Assembly (NCBI RefSeq): GCF_016019935.1
Contig: NZ_JAECMT010000003.1
Coordinates: 443,388-507,387, forward strand
Direction of reading: 5' to 3'
Length of the DNA stretch: 64,000 bases
DNA from: Paenibacillus sp. GSMTC-2017
GTDB lineage: Bacteria > Bacillota > Bacilli > Paenibacillales > Paenibacillaceae
A model generated the notes under the pieces. It had not been told where the DNA came from. It searched no databases and saw only the letters and a list, made by a program, of their open reading frames with translations. Every line of letters begins with the position of its first letter. Position 1 is the stretch's first letter. A program made the position numbers and the translations under genes. This document shows positions 25,906-35,094 of this stretch, piece by piece.

Positions 25906-26739
25906 ATGAAAGATTATCGGCTTGCCAGACGTATTGGGGCATGGGTATTGATGAGCATATTAGCCGTTACGCAGCTTTATCCGCTGTTATGGTTGCTACT
26001 GTATTCGTTCAAGACGAACAGTGAGATATTGTCTGGGCAATTTTTTGCTTTACCAAAAAAGTTTATTTGGGAAAATTATAGTGATGCATTTACGTCTGGC
26101 AACTACTTAAAGTATATTGGCAATAGTATAGTGGTTACAGGTATCACTTTGTTGCTTACGATCGTGCTCAGTGGAATGGTATCTTATGCGATTACAAGAT
26201 TTAAATGGCGTTACGGAAATATAATTATGATTATCTTTATGGTCGGCATTATGATCCCCATCCAATCAACATTGTTGCCTCTTATGATTATTTTTAAAAA
26301 GATAGATATTCTTAACACACATGCATCTATCATTATTCCATATGTAGCGTTCTCGATTCCGCTTGCTGTATTCATTTTATCTGGATTTTTGAGGAGTATA
26401 CCAAGCGAAATCGAAGAATCTGCCATGATAGATGGTGCGAACATTTATCGTATATTTTATTCTATTATTATTCCAATTACTGTACCCCCGATTATGACGG
26501 TTATGATACTAACTTTTATTTCGATATGGAATGAATACATTATTGCAGCCACCTTCTTATCCAGCGATTCTCTCAAGACGCTCCCATTTGGACTAAACAG
26601 CTTTGTTGGTCAATATACGGCTAATTATGGAGCAATAGGGGCGTTTCTTGTACTAGGGGCATTACCGGTCGCTACCTTTTACTTTATCCTCTCTGACAAA
26701 ATAACGAAAGGGATGGTTGCAGGAGCTATTAAAGGATAG
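25906..26739 (+). CDS. Sugar ABC transporter permease (MalG type)
   Basis: Second membrane subunit, 277 residues from the chosen ATG. The EAA loop is IEESAMIDGANIYRIFYSI, and the MalG-type C-terminal end KITKGMVAGAIKG is intact. The start at 25906 has GGGGAG ten bases upstream. ATG 25897 is three bases from that site, and a start at 25864 would overlap the previous gene; both are less likely. Confidence 0.91.
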   Translation: MKDYRLARRIGAWVLMSILAVTQLYPLLWLLLYSFKTNSEILSGQFFALPKKFIWENYSDAFTSGNYLKYIGNSIVVTGITLLLTIVLSGMVSYAITRFKWRYGNIIMIIFMVGIMIPIQSTLLPLMIIFKKIDILNTHASIIIPYVAFSIPLAVFILSGFLRSIPSEIEESAMIDGANIYRIFYSIIIPITVPPIMTVMILTFISIWNEYIIAATFLSSDSLKTLPFGLNSFVGQYTANYGAIGAFLVLGALPVATFYFILSDKITKGMVAGAIKG

Positions 26740-26766
26740 AGATGTTTGTTGCGAGGGGGAATCGAC

Positions 26767-28599
26767 TTGCTTGGACTTCGATTTAATTCGTTTCACGCGA
26801 GGTTACTGCTCTGGATTTTGTTGTCTACGCTAGTGCTGCTAATTGGGCTTACTGGCGTTTTCTATCATTATACTGCAGGCCAGATTGACTTGCGGGTTGG
26901 TGAAGCAGCGCAACGTAACGTCTCACAGGCGATGGATAACTTCTCACTGATGTCACGAGGTTATGATAGTTTAGGTAAATCCATTATGAGCAATTCTGAA
27001 ATTCAACGACTATTATCCCGCGAAGCGGCAAACGAACAAGATGAATTTGATAAGCAGCTGCAGATGATGGCGGCATTAGGAACGATCTTTTACAGTTACA
27101 ATGATGTAAAGGGTATTCATATCATCTCTAACGCTGGAAACGTATATAGCTATGAGTCTACGACTCATGGCATCAATGATAAGTTTATGAAAGGTGATTG
27201 GCTATCGGAATTGCGTCGTTCGGACGGCACACTTGAATGGGGAGGAATGCTCGGGGATCAATCGCTCACAATTCGTGAAGACTCCGTATTTACATTCGGT
27301 AGGTTAATGAGCAATCTATACACGACAAGACCACTTGGCGTTCTAATTATTGAGGCTGATCCTCGTACCGTTCTGTCTTCCATGAACAATTTGATGATTA
27401 AACCGGAGAGCCGAACTTATATTTTTGCTGCGTCAGGCACACTCCTTGTCTCTTCGCACCCGGAAGAGAAGGTGGAATCTTCTTGGCTAATAGATCATTC
27501 TCAATATCCATTCGGTGAGTCAGTCCTTAATGTTAGTACCAGTAACCATCTCATCTTAACAGCAAATGATTCAAAGCTTGGGTGGAAGCTGTTGTCCATT
27601 ACACCAAAGCCAGTAGCTAAAGTAGAGCAAGCGGCTGCCAATCGTTATTTTATTATCGTTACAATCATTATCATTATGGTTGCAATAGCAATTGCTTACT
27701 TTCTTTCCCGATCTGTATCTAAGCCGATTAAATCTATCGTGCAGGAGGTGCGACGTGTAGAACGAGGAGATTTGAGCACCAATCTTCATGCGAGTGATTC
27801 ATATGAAGAAATTAATTATTTGAATGAACATTTTAACCGTATGGTTAACGAAATTAATGGACTAGTCGAACGTAACAAAATTGCGACAGCTAGTGAAAAG
27901 AATGCTCAAATACATGCATTACAATCGCAAGTGAATCCGCATTTTTTGTACAATACGCTTGACATGATTTATTGGCTGCTAGACGAAAAAGAAAATGAAA
28001 GGTTGTCCAATCTCATATTGTCTCTTTCATGTATGTTCCGATATAGCAGTGATTGGCGAAGTTCGGTTGCAACGCTTGGCGATGAGCTTGAGCAGATTAA
28101 ACACTATATGACGATTATTAGTGCTCGGTCGGACGGTCGAATACATGTAAACCACCATATCGACAACAAATCACTTATGGTTTCATTACCTAAAATGACA
28201 CTCCAGCCATTAATTGAAAATGCGGTTATACATGGCCTTTCGGGACGGACAGGAGAAGGGGCTATTACTCTCACATCAACAGAAGAAGGTCAAAAGGTAT
28301 TTATCTACATACATGATAATGGTGTAGGAATATCCGAAGAGAAGTTGGTGGAGCTTAAGAACTCGCTCGCAAGAGCAGAAAGATTGGAATGGAATGAACT
28401 TTTGGAAGAAGAGCGTCAGAGTATGACGGTTGAGCCAGCTATTTATGGTACGTCTCATGGTTCTGGAGCGGGCTTTCTAAATGTTCATCGGCGCCTCGTT
28501 CTAGAATTTGGCGCTGGATATGGCCTTCGTGTTGAAAGTAAGGAAAACAACGGAACGACGATTATTGTTATGGTACCGAATGTAATGCCTAGAGTATAG
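26767..28599 (+). CDS. YesM-type sensor histidine kinase
   Basis: Membrane kinase of 610 residues. The first helix (about 13-34) is followed by an extracellular sensor region of about 250 residues, a second helix near 300 (IIVTIIIIMVAIAIAYFLSR), a HAMP domain, and the His_kinase domain with LQSQVNPHFLYNTLDM, whose His is phosphorylated. The ATPase part has LQPLIENAVIHGL and DNGVGI. I start at TTG 26767 because GAGGGGG lies seven bases before it; the longer TTG start at 26746 lacks a site. It probably senses extracellular sugar directly or through the binding protein. Confidence 0.9.
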   Translation: MLGLRFNSFHARLLLWILLSTLVLLIGLTGVFYHYTAGQIDLRVGEAAQRNVSQAMDNFSLMSRGYDSLGKSIMSNSEIQRLLSREAANEQDEFDKQLQMMAALGTIFYSYNDVKGIHIISNAGNVYSYESTTHGINDKFMKGDWLSELRRSDGTLEWGGMLGDQSLTIREDSVFTFGRLMSNLYTTRPLGVLIIEADPRTVLSSMNNLMIKPESRTYIFAASGTLLVSSHPEEKVESSWLIDHSQYPFGESVLNVSTSNHLILTANDSKLGWKLLSITPKPVAKVEQAAANRYFIIVTIIIIMVAIAIAYFLSRSVSKPIKSIVQEVRRVERGDLSTNLHASDSYEEINYLNEHFNRMVNEINGLVERNKIATASEKNAQIHALQSQVNPHFLYNTLDMIYWLLDEKENERLSNLILSLSCMFRYSSDWRSSVATLGDELEQIKHYMTIISARSDGRIHVNHHIDNKSLMVSLPKMTLQPLIENAVIHGLSGRTGEGAITLTSTEEGQKVFIYIHDNGVGISEEKLVELKNSLARAERLEWNELLEEERQSMTVEPAIYGTSHGSGAGFLNVHRRLVLEFGAGYGLRVESKENNGTTIIVMVPNVMPRV

Positions 28600-28636
28600 C
28601 CCATGCAAAAAGTCGATAGTCAGAGGAGGGAACGGC

Positions 28637-29806
28637 ATGCATATTCTAATTGTCGATGATGAAAAAGTGATTCGGGAAGGTTTTAAACGAACAATTTCCG
28701 GAGCTTTCCCTGATATTCGGATCAGTACAGCAGCCACAGCAACTGAGGCAAACCATATGTTGCTAAGCGAACGAATTCACAGCGTATTCCTCGATATTAT
28801 GATGCCGGGCATGAATGGATTAGAGCTACTTGCTAAAGTACGCCATACCTATAGAGGAATCAAGTGGATTGTAGTATCCGCTCATTCTGAGTTTGCATAT
28901 GCACAGGAAGCGTTGCGCCTTGGTGCCAGAGACTATATTTTAAAACCTCTAGGTAAAGAACAGATTGTAAAATACGTCGCCGAGCTATTTGAAGAGTGGT
29001 CACAAGAGCAACACAATGATACCGATACTAGCCTATTGATGCTCAATTTGAATTATTTGCGTGAGGCTGTCTTCCGGAGATGGATACAGGGACTAGATTT
29101 AGGGCGATTTGATTTGAGTTCTATTCGTGATGAACATGAACATTTCCATCTGCTGGCTGTAAAGCTGGAGAGTCATTCTGAAATAGGTTTAGGCAATTTT
29201 ATTGTAGAAAATGTGATGTCGGAATACATCCATCGATCGGGCAAAGGATTTATCGTTAGTTTGGATGGTGATTTCCTTGTAGGTGTCATTACATTAGCGG
29301 ATCAAGTAGAGGCTGACCTATTTAGAGAAGGAGCGATTACAAATCTTAACCGATGTCTGAGAGTTCCTTTTCGATTTATTATGAGCGAGCAACTGACTGA
29401 CTTTTACACAATACCTTCCCAAATTAAAAATTTTCATATATCCAGCATTATAGTAGAGGACGAAGCTTCAATTGATAATAAAAATGATGTAGCGGAAATA
29501 GCTATTCAGTATATAAAAAGTAGCTTCCAAAAAAATTTATCTTTGGAACTTGTTTCTTCTATCGTATACCTCAATCCAGTATATTTCAGCAAATTGTTCA
29601 AACAAAAAACAGGAACCGGTTATAAGGAATATGTCACGAAACTGCGTATGGAAAAGGCGGAGGAACTGCTCGCTGATTCTGAATTATCGATTACTAAAAT
29701 TGCAGAGACGGTAGGATATCCTGATGTTAGACATTTTACGCAAGTTTTCCGTAAAAACTATGCGTGTACCCCCAGCCAATTTCGTCTGGGTAAGGTTCGA
29801 GCATAA
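28637..29806 (+). CDS. YesN-type AraC-family response regulator
   Basis: Transcription factor of 389 residues. The receiver domain has acidic pair Asp7-Asp8, phospho-acceptor Asp53 in FLDIMMPGMNG and Lys in YILKPLGK. The middle region is of unknown type. The C-terminal AraC HTH (about 290-389) ends with SITKIAETVGYPDVRHFTQVFRK. The GGAGGG site precedes the ATG. Partner of the upstream kinase; expected to activate the importer genes at 23602-26739. Confidence 0.93.
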   Translation: MHILIVDDEKVIREGFKRTISGAFPDIRISTAATATEANHMLLSERIHSVFLDIMMPGMNGLELLAKVRHTYRGIKWIVVSAHSEFAYAQEALRLGARDYILKPLGKEQIVKYVAELFEEWSQEQHNDTDTSLLMLNLNYLREAVFRRWIQGLDLGRFDLSSIRDEHEHFHLLAVKLESHSEIGLGNFIVENVMSEYIHRSGKGFIVSLDGDFLVGVITLADQVEADLFREGAITNLNRCLRVPFRFIMSEQLTDFYTIPSQIKNFHISSIIVEDEASIDNKNDVAEIAIQYIKSSFQKNLSLELVSSIVYLNPVYFSKLFKQKTGTGYKEYVTKLRMEKAEELLADSELSITKIAETVGYPDVRHFTQVFRKNYACTPSQFRLGKVRA

Positions 29807-29854
29807 GAGTGCTGTCCGTATATTTATAGTGTTAACTAAGCTGGTTCTCAAAAG

Positions 29855-29909
29855 AAAAAGGCGCTATCCTACAAGTAGATTACTCTACTTATGAGGGCAG
29901 CGCCTTTTA
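29855..29909. terminator. Bidirectional terminator between the YesN regulator and sodA
   Basis: AAAAGGCGCT/AGCGCCTTTT stem of ten pairs, with an inner stem AAGTAGA/TCTACTT. A-rich and T-rich flanks on each side suit both convergent genes. Confidence 0.85.
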
Positions 29910-29920
29910 TGTAAGCTTAC

Positions 29921-30532
29921 TTATTTAACAGCAGCTTCGTAACGTTTGCTAACTTCATCCCAGTTTACTACGTTCCAGAACGCTGCGATGTAATCAGGGC
30001 GTTTGTTTTGGTAGTTCAGGTAGTAAGCATGCTCCCAAACATCAAGACCAAGGATAGGTGTTTCACCTTCCATAATCGGGCTGTCTTGGTTAGGAAGGCT
30101 GTATACTTTCAATTTGCCGCCAGCTACAGCTAGGAAAGCCCAGCCACTGCCGAAACGAGTAGCAGCTGCTTTAGCGAAGTCAGCTTTGAAAGTGTCTAGG
30201 CCGCCTAGTTCGCTTTCAATTGCCGCTGCAAGAGCGCCAGTTGGTGCGCCACCAGCATTAGGAGCGATTGTTTCCCAGAACAAGCTATGGTTAGCATGTC
30301 CGCCGCCATTGTTGCGAACAGCAGTACGGATAGCTTCTGGAACACTTGCAAGATCAGCGATCAATGCTTCAATTGATTTGCCTTGAAGCTCAGGTGCAGA
30401 CTCAAGTGCTGCATTAAGGTTTGTTACATATGCATTGTGATGGCGTCCGTGGTGGATTTCCATCGTTGTTGCATCGATATGCGGTTCAAGTGCGTTATGT
30501 GCGTAAGGTAGAGCAGGTAGTTGATGTGCCAT
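29921..30532 (-). CDS. sodA: Superoxide dismutase (Mn/Fe type)
   Basis: Converts superoxide into oxygen and peroxide; 203 residues. Metal ligands are in [12 protein letters not shown] (His), [10 protein letters not shown] (His), and [13 protein letters not shown] (Asp and His). GSGWAFLAV and [14 protein letters not shown] are typical of the Mn form. The AGGAGG site has eight-base spacing. It has its own promoter at 30572-30600. Cytoplasmic. Confidence 0.96.
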   Translation of the reverse strand: MAHQLPALPYAHNALEPHIDATTMEIHHGRHHNAYVTNLNAALESAPELQGKSIEALIADLASVPEAIRTAVRNNGGGHANHSLFWETIAPNAGGAPTGALAAAIESELGGLDTFKADFAKAAATRFGSGWAFLAVAGGKLKVYSLPNQDSPIMEGETPILGLDVWEHAYYLNYQNKRPDYIAAFWNVVNWDEVSKRYEAAVK

Positions 30533-30560
30533 TATTCATTACCTCCTGAAATATATAGTT

Positions 30561-30570
30561 AGAACATGTT
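30561..30570. promoter_or_regulatory. Perfect palindrome GAACATGTTC downstream of the sodA promoter
   Basis: A 10-base perfect palindrome just after the sodA -10, where a repressor could act. It is not a DinR/LexA box, which needs four bases between GAAC and GTTC. Function is unproved. Confidence 0.25.
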
Positions 30571-30571
30571 C

Positions 30572-30600
30572 ATTATCTCTTATCCACACTAATAAATCAA
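30572..30600 (-). promoter_or_regulatory. Promoter for sodA
   Basis: Minus strand TTGATT (30600-30595), exact 17-base spacer, GATAAT (30577-30572). It lies about 40 bases before the ATG. Confidence 0.55.
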
Positions 30601-30703
30601 CATTGTTGTTTAAAAAGTCGGAACCGCTTCATAACCTACTTAAGATAACAATTTGAACATAGATTTATTCGAAAAGAGAGTACAAATGATTAATTATGCC
30701 AAC

Positions 30704-30749
30704 GAAAAGCGCTTAAATGAATGAAAGCGCTTAAATAATAGCGCTTTCA
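30704..30749. promoter_or_regulatory. Cluster of three AGCGCT palindromes (cre-like sites)
   Basis: The 341-base gap between sodA and the GNAT gene contains AAAGCGCTTAAAT twice in direct repeat, with cores 18 bases apart, then AGCGCTTTCA inverted. Each looks like a cre site for CcpA (the TGAAAGCGCTT half is very good). Copies 2 and 3 can also form the hairpin GAAAGCGCT/AGCGCTTTC. A TATAAT at 30825 for the GNAT gene follows. The rest of the gap shows only the sodA promoter. Confidence 0.5.
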
Positions 30750-30873
30750 AGAGTAAATTAGCGATTTCTTTGTTTTTTTAAAGAAATTACGATAAAAAAG
30801 AAGGATTTTCGGGAATATTCGTCGTATAATAGTTTGGTACGAGACTATGACATGATATAGAAGGTGTTATTTA

Positions 30874-31296
30874 ATGAACGTTCGTTCCTTCCAGTTGTCC
30901 GATTATAAACCACTTACTACTTTGCTCGAAGAAGTTCTAACAGCTGAATGCTATGAGCAAACAATGGAAGCATTTGCAAGGCAATTATCATGGGATAGCG
31001 ATCTTGTTCTAGTCGCTGTCAATCAATCAGAAATCGTAGGAATGATTATCGGCACGATCGATAACAACAAAGGTTATTATTATCGAATTGCAGTTTCACC
31101 TGATCATCAGCGAATTGGAATTGGTAAAGCTCTAGTAACTGCACTTCGTCAACGTTTCGAGCAACGTAACGTAAGCAAAATACTCATTACTGCGGACGAG
31201 CATAATGAGCCAGTATTGCCGTTATACGAATCGATGGGTTATGTAGCTACAGATTTCTTTAAATCGTTCCAGAAGCTAAGTATTGTTACAGGATAA
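30874..31296 (+). CDS. GNAT-family N-acetyltransferase
   Basis: Small acetyltransferase of 140 residues. The acetyl-CoA loop is RIAVSPDHQRIGIGKALVTAL (written here to the loop end), with the Q-R-I-G-I-G pattern. The C-terminal part reads LYESMGYVATDFF, as in many GNAT proteins. The substrate is unknown. A weak AAGGTG site precedes the ATG. It is likely the first gene of a run that continues with the DUF402 protein and signal peptidase. Confidence 0.85.
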   Translation: MNVRSFQLSDYKPLTTLLEEVLTAECYEQTMEAFARQLSWDSDLVLVAVNQSEIVGMIIGTIDNNKGYYYRIAVSPDHQRIGIGKALVTALRQRFEQRNVSKILITADEHNEPVLPLYESMGYVATDFFKSFQKLSIVTG

Positions 31297-31409
31297 TTTG
31301 TGTTTTTCGCAATTCGTGTTTGATGAGAGGCATATCTTCGTCGCCATTGCAATTGGTGTCCGGATATGCTTTTCTTATTACTATAAGGAATTTGAGGAGC
31401 ACGAACAGT

Positions 31410-31967
31410 ATGGAACGATATGAACAGTGTATTATAAAGAGTTTTAAGCATAATGGTCATATTCATCGATTATGGCAGCAGAACTGGGTCGTTCCAAGTC
31501 AATCCCTTATCGCGCAGCATCAAGAAGAATCAATTATTGTACTTATAAATCGGCAAACGCCAATACTCGAATCGGATGGGAAACAATGGGTAAGCAGAGT
31601 GCCTGCAGTTTCTTTTTTTATCCCTGGACAATGGTATAATATCGTTGCCCTCTTAGAAGCAGGGGGAGTTCGTTATTATTGTAACATTGCGTCCCCACCC
31701 TATTTACAAGGTGGGGTGCTTACTTACATTGATTACGATTTAGATGTTATCCGGACAGCGGAGGGCAATAAATATATCGTGGATCAAGATGAATATGAGC
31801 AACATAAGGTACTTTACCATTATCCACAAGCGGTTCAAGATAAAGTTGGTGAAGGTTTAAATATGTTGCTGGATCGTATGGAAAGTGGAATTACACCATT
31901 TTGTGATGATTCAGCAAAAACGTATTATCAAGAATGGCTAACCGCTTTCGGAGAGGTAGATGAATGA
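31410..31967 (+). CDS. DUF402 nucleoside phosphatase-like protein (YgaC type)
   Basis: Protein of 185 residues from the DUF402 family, whose Bacillus/Staphylococcus members hydrolyse nucleoside tri- and diphosphates. Motifs are SFKHNGHIHRLWQQNWVVP and VRYYCNIASPPYLQGGVLTY, followed by YIDYDLDV with the metal-binding acidic residues. The ATG at 31410 has GAGGAG ten bases upstream; a longer frame from 31320 has no site. It overlaps signal peptidase by four bases (ATGA). Confidence 0.86.
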   Translation: MERYEQCIIKSFKHNGHIHRLWQQNWVVPSQSLIAQHQEESIIVLINRQTPILESDGKQWVSRVPAVSFFIPGQWYNIVALLEAGGVRYYCNIASPPYLQGGVLTYIDYDLDVIRTAEGNKYIVDQDEYEQHKVLYHYPQAVQDKVGEGLNMLLDRMESGITPFCDDSAKTYYQEWLTAFGEVDE

Positions 31968-32491
31968 GCATTTTTAAACTATTAGTTGATTGGTTGAAAA
32001 CTATTGTAACTGCGCTTGTTATTGTACTTGTTCTTCATTATTTCGTATTCAACTTATCGACGGTACAAGGTGATTCAATGAAACCGACTCTTGAGGAAAA
32101 CGAATGGCTTTTCGTAAATAAGATTGTCTACCTAATCGGAAGTCCGAACGTAGGCGAGGTTATCATAATGAAAGATCCGAATGGTGTGCCAGGTAAAGAG
32201 AAGTTTTTTGTTAAACGAATTGTAGGTATGCCTGGTGATCGTATCGAAATTTCGGGACAAAAGTTGTATAGAAATGGGAATCTTGTGGACGAGCCTTATA
32301 CAGATACATTAATAGAGGATATGGATTACGGACCAGAAGTGATAAGTGATGGTCATTATTTTGTTCTGGGTGACAATCGTCATGCTGGGGCAAGCGAAGA
32401 CAGTAGGTCTTTTAATGCTGTCCCTAAGAAACTGATTCAAGGCAGAGCTGATTTTATTTTATGGCCGATTGGGAAAATAGAAGCTCTATAA
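31964..32491 (+). CDS. Type I signal peptidase
   Basis: Membrane-anchored peptidase of 175 residues that cleaves signal peptides from exported proteins. One N-terminal helix (about 12-30), then box B with the catalytic Ser38 in QGDSMKPTL and the catalytic Lys84 in FFVKRIVGMPGD. Box E is GDNRHAGASEDSR. Start codon overlaps the upstream stop, so the two genes are coupled. SipS-like length. Confidence 0.93.
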   Translation: MSIFKLLVDWLKTIVTALVIVLVLHYFVFNLSTVQGDSMKPTLEENEWLFVNKIVYLIGSPNVGEVIIMKDPNGVPGKEKFFVKRIVGMPGDRIEISGQKLYRNGNLVDEPYTDTLIEDMDYGPEVISDGHYFVLGDNRHAGASEDSRSFNAVPKKLIQGRADFILWPIGKIEAL

Positions 32492-32524
32492 CTTAGCAAG
32501 AAGAAGCTTTGATGGAGGTGCAAG

Positions 32525-32959
32525 ATGAAAGAAGTAATGATCTATACAGATGGTGCATGCTCAGGCAATCCTGGTCCTGGTGGCTGGGGGGCAGTGTTGT
32601 TTTTTGGCGGGCACCAGAAAGAAATATCGGGTGGAGAAAAACATTCAACCAATAACCGAATGGAAATTCAAGCGGTAATCTCCGGGCTTGAATTGCTCAA
32701 AGAACGTTGTAAGGTGACGGTTTATAGTGATTCGGCATATGTTGTCAACTGTTTTGAAAAGGGTTGGATTCATGGTTGGTTGCGAAATGGTTGGAAAAAT
32801 AGCAAAAAAGACCCGGTAGAAAATCAAGATCTATGGAAGAGACTGTGGGAACTTATGAACCAGCATACAGTGAATTATGTAAAGGTAAAAGGCCATAGCG
32901 ACAATGAATGGAACAATCGATGCGATGAACTAGCTCGTGAAGCTATTAAACGGTTTTAA
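32525..32959 (+). CDS. rnhA: Ribonuclease HI
   Basis: Cuts RNA in RNA-DNA hybrids; 144 residues. The active-site carboxylates are seen in YTDGACSGNPGPGGW (Asp8), NNRMEIQAVISGL (Glu), VYSDSAYVVN (Asp) and RCDELAREA (Asp near the end). The basic protrusion GWLRNGWKNSKKD is present as in E. coli-type RNase HI. The GGAGGTG site has good spacing. It ends three bases before queG. Confidence 0.94.
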   Translation: MKEVMIYTDGACSGNPGPGGWGAVLFFGGHQKEISGGEKHSTNNRMEIQAVISGLELLKERCKVTVYSDSAYVVNCFEKGWIHGWLRNGWKNSKKDPVENQDLWKRLWELMNQHTVNYVKVKGHSDNEWNNRCDELAREAIKRF

Positions 32960-32962
32960 ACG

Positions 32963-34144
32963 ATGATGGATAGATGGGACAGACTAAAGCAAGAGATGAA
33001 GGAAGCAGCAGCGAGCCTAGGAATAGACGATATTGGTGTCGCCTCTGCAGATCCATTCGTAACGCTAAAACAACGTTTAATACGACATCGTGAGCTTGGA
33101 AGAGAATCTGGTTTCGAGGAATCAGATTTGGACAAGCGAACAAACCCAGCACTATTGTTCGATAATCCGCAGTCCATTATCGCAATTGCAGTTGCATATC
33201 CATCCAAATTGATTGATCCGCCTAAGTCTGAACCGGGAGCACGAAGAGGCATCATGTCTCGTTCTGCATGGGGTGAGGATTATCACCGTGTGCTCAGAGA
33301 TCGACTAGCTAAGCTCCACGCCTGGCTACAGGAACGTGTACCTGAGATGAGAGCAGAAAGTATGGTAGATACAGGAGCGTTATCGGATCGGGCGGTAGCT
33401 GAACGTGCCGGTATTGGCTGGAGTGCAAAAAATTGTTCTATTATATCGCCAAAGCTAGGGTCATGGATTTATTTAGGTGAAATGATTACTAATTTGCCAT
33501 TGCAGCCGGACGAGCAAGTAACAGAAGGCTGTGGTTCCTGTACAAAATGTATTGACGCTTGTCCAACAGGTGCTATCGTTGGCCCTGGTCAACTCGATTC
33601 TAATAAATGTATTTCGTTCATTACACAGACAAAAGGTATGATCTCAGACGAGTATATGCGTAAGATTGGCAACCGACTTTACGGCTGTGATACTTGTCAG
33701 ATCGTCTGTCCAGAAAATAGAGGGAAAAATTGGACACAGCATCCTGAGCTAAAGCCGGATGTAGAGCTCGCTAAGCCTTTATTAATACCTTTACTTACAA
33801 TCGGAAATCGTGAATTTCAAGAACGATATGGTTCAACATCCTCTGCATGGCGGGGAAGAAAGCCGATTCAACGTAATGCGGTAATTGCACTAGGCAACTT
33901 TAAGGAAGCTAGCGCTGTTCCCGATCTAATTCGTGTTCTTGAAGCTGATCCTAGACCTGTTTTAAGAGGAACAGCAGCTTGGTCACTGGGCCGAATTGGC
34001 GGGGAGCTGGCTGAAGATGCGTTACGTACTGCTGTGGTCAAAGAAACTGATGCAGAGGCCAATGACATGATCGTTAAAGCTATAGATGCGATACGTTTAG
34101 AGCGTTCTAATCGCGAAGAGGCTGGCGAGGAGAACAAGGTGTAG
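32963..34144 (+). CDS. queG: Epoxyqueuosine reductase
   Basis: Last step in the queuosine tRNA-modification pathway, reducing epoxyqueuosine with cobalamin and two 4Fe-4S clusters; 393 residues. The cluster motifs are CGSCTKCIDACPTGAI and CDTCQIVCPENRG. The N-terminal DUF1730 domain contains AERAGIGWSAKN. HEAT-like repeats fill the C-terminus (PDLIRVLEADPRPVLRGTAA). It starts three bases after rnhA, so translation is likely coupled. The FolE gene 1 kb downstream makes the pathway's first intermediate. Confidence 0.94.
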   Translation: MMDRWDRLKQEMKEAAASLGIDDIGVASADPFVTLKQRLIRHRELGRESGFEESDLDKRTNPALLFDNPQSIIAIAVAYPSKLIDPPKSEPGARRGIMSRSAWGEDYHRVLRDRLAKLHAWLQERVPEMRAESMVDTGALSDRAVAERAGIGWSAKNCSIISPKLGSWIYLGEMITNLPLQPDEQVTEGCGSCTKCIDACPTGAIVGPGQLDSNKCISFITQTKGMISDEYMRKIGNRLYGCDTCQIVCPENRGKNWTQHPELKPDVELAKPLLIPLLTIGNREFQERYGSTSSAWRGRKPIQRNAVIALGNFKEASAVPDLIRVLEADPRPVLRGTAAWSLGRIGGELAEDALRTAVVKETDAEANDMIVKAIDAIRLERSNREEAGEENKV

Positions 34145-34191
34145 CAGATTGTGAAATAGGTGATTAGCTAGAAGGGAGACGGATACTTTAA

Positions 34192-34731
34192 ATGACAGCG
34201 CTCATTGCTACGGAGATCACGTCTCCATTAGGTGGAATTGTTCTGATGGCAACGGATGAAGGCATCTGTCATCTTAGTTTCGGAACGTATGAAGAATCTA
34301 AAGAGTATTTAAATCTATGGAGCAAGAGTCATGTAGATGGAGATCATAAGGAACCAACGCTAGTGAGTGAGCAAGCCCATCCAATTATACAAGAAGCAGT
34401 CCGACAATTGGAGCTGTATTTCGCTAAAGAACTTCAAGTGTTCGATCTTCCTATTCATATGATAGGCACACCTTTTCAGCTTAAAGTATGGGCTGCTCTT
34501 CAACATATCCCTTATGGGGAAACATGTTCTTATTTAGATATAGCAAATCGAATTGAGCAACCAAAAGCAGTACGAGCAGTCGGAGGGGCGAACAACCGAA
34601 ATCCTGTTTCTATTATTGTTCCTTGTCACCGTGTAATTGGAGCTAATGGGAAGTTAGTTGGATATGGCGGAGGTTTACCCAAAAAGACTGCATTACTTGA
34701 ATTAGAGAGCCCTCAAATGTATCTCATCTGA
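34192..34731 (+). CDS. ogt: Methylated-DNA--protein-cysteine methyltransferase
   Basis: Suicide repair of O6-methylguanine, 179 residues. The acceptor Cys is in SIIVPCHRVIGANG. The DNA-binding HTH contains TPFQLKVWAALQHIPYGET and SYLDIANRIEQPKAVRAVG. GKLVGYGGGLPKK follows as usual. A GGGAG site precedes the ATG. Part of the run from rnhA/queG. Confidence 0.93.
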   Translation: MTALIATEITSPLGGIVLMATDEGICHLSFGTYEESKEYLNLWSKSHVDGDHKEPTLVSEQAHPIIQEAVRQLELYFAKELQVFDLPIHMIGTPFQLKVWAALQHIPYGETCSYLDIANRIEQPKAVRAVGGANNRNPVSIIVPCHRVIGANGKLVGYGGGLPKKTALLELESPQMYLI

Positions 34732-34755
34732 GGGTTATTTGATCATTTCATTTCG

Positions 34756-34784
34756 TTGCGGAACAAGCATGAACATGCTATGAT
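34756..34784 (+). promoter_or_regulatory. Promoter for the yneF-folE pair
   Basis: TTGCGG (34756-34761), 17-base spacer, TATGAT (34779-34784), giving a leader of about 45 bases before the YneF ATG. Confidence 0.45.
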
Positions 34785-34837
34785 ACAGGGATGTAATTCT
34801 ACAAATTTCATACTATACGAAGGGTAAGGTGACATAG

Positions 34838-35059
34838 ATGGAGTGGTACAATATTGTTATTCCTATCGTGACATTAGTCGTTGGTGCTGTTGGTGGTTTT
34901 TTCGGTGGGGTATACTACTTGCGTAAGCAAATTGAAAAGATGCAAAGTGATCCTGAGATGATTCAAAAAATGGCTAAACAAATGGGATACAACATGAACA
35001 AGCAACAAATGAACCGTGCTCAAAACATGATGAAAAACCAAAAATTCCCTCGCAAATAA
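34838..35059 (+). CDS. yneF: YneF-family (UPF0154) small membrane protein
   Basis: 73 residues: one N-terminal membrane helix (IVIPIVTLVVGAVGGFFGG) then a basic Gln/Met-rich tail (MQSDPEMIQKMAKQMGYN) typical of UPF0154. The role is unknown in Bacillus. The AAGGGTAAGGTG site precedes the ATG. folE follows after 35 bases. Confidence 0.9.
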   Translation: MEWYNIVIPIVTLVVGAVGGFFGGVYYLRKQIEKMQSDPEMIQKMAKQMGYNMNKQQMNRAQNMMKNQKFPRK

Positions 35060-35094
35060 TAGAGTAGTTAAAAGTCCGGAAGGAGTGGATACGA

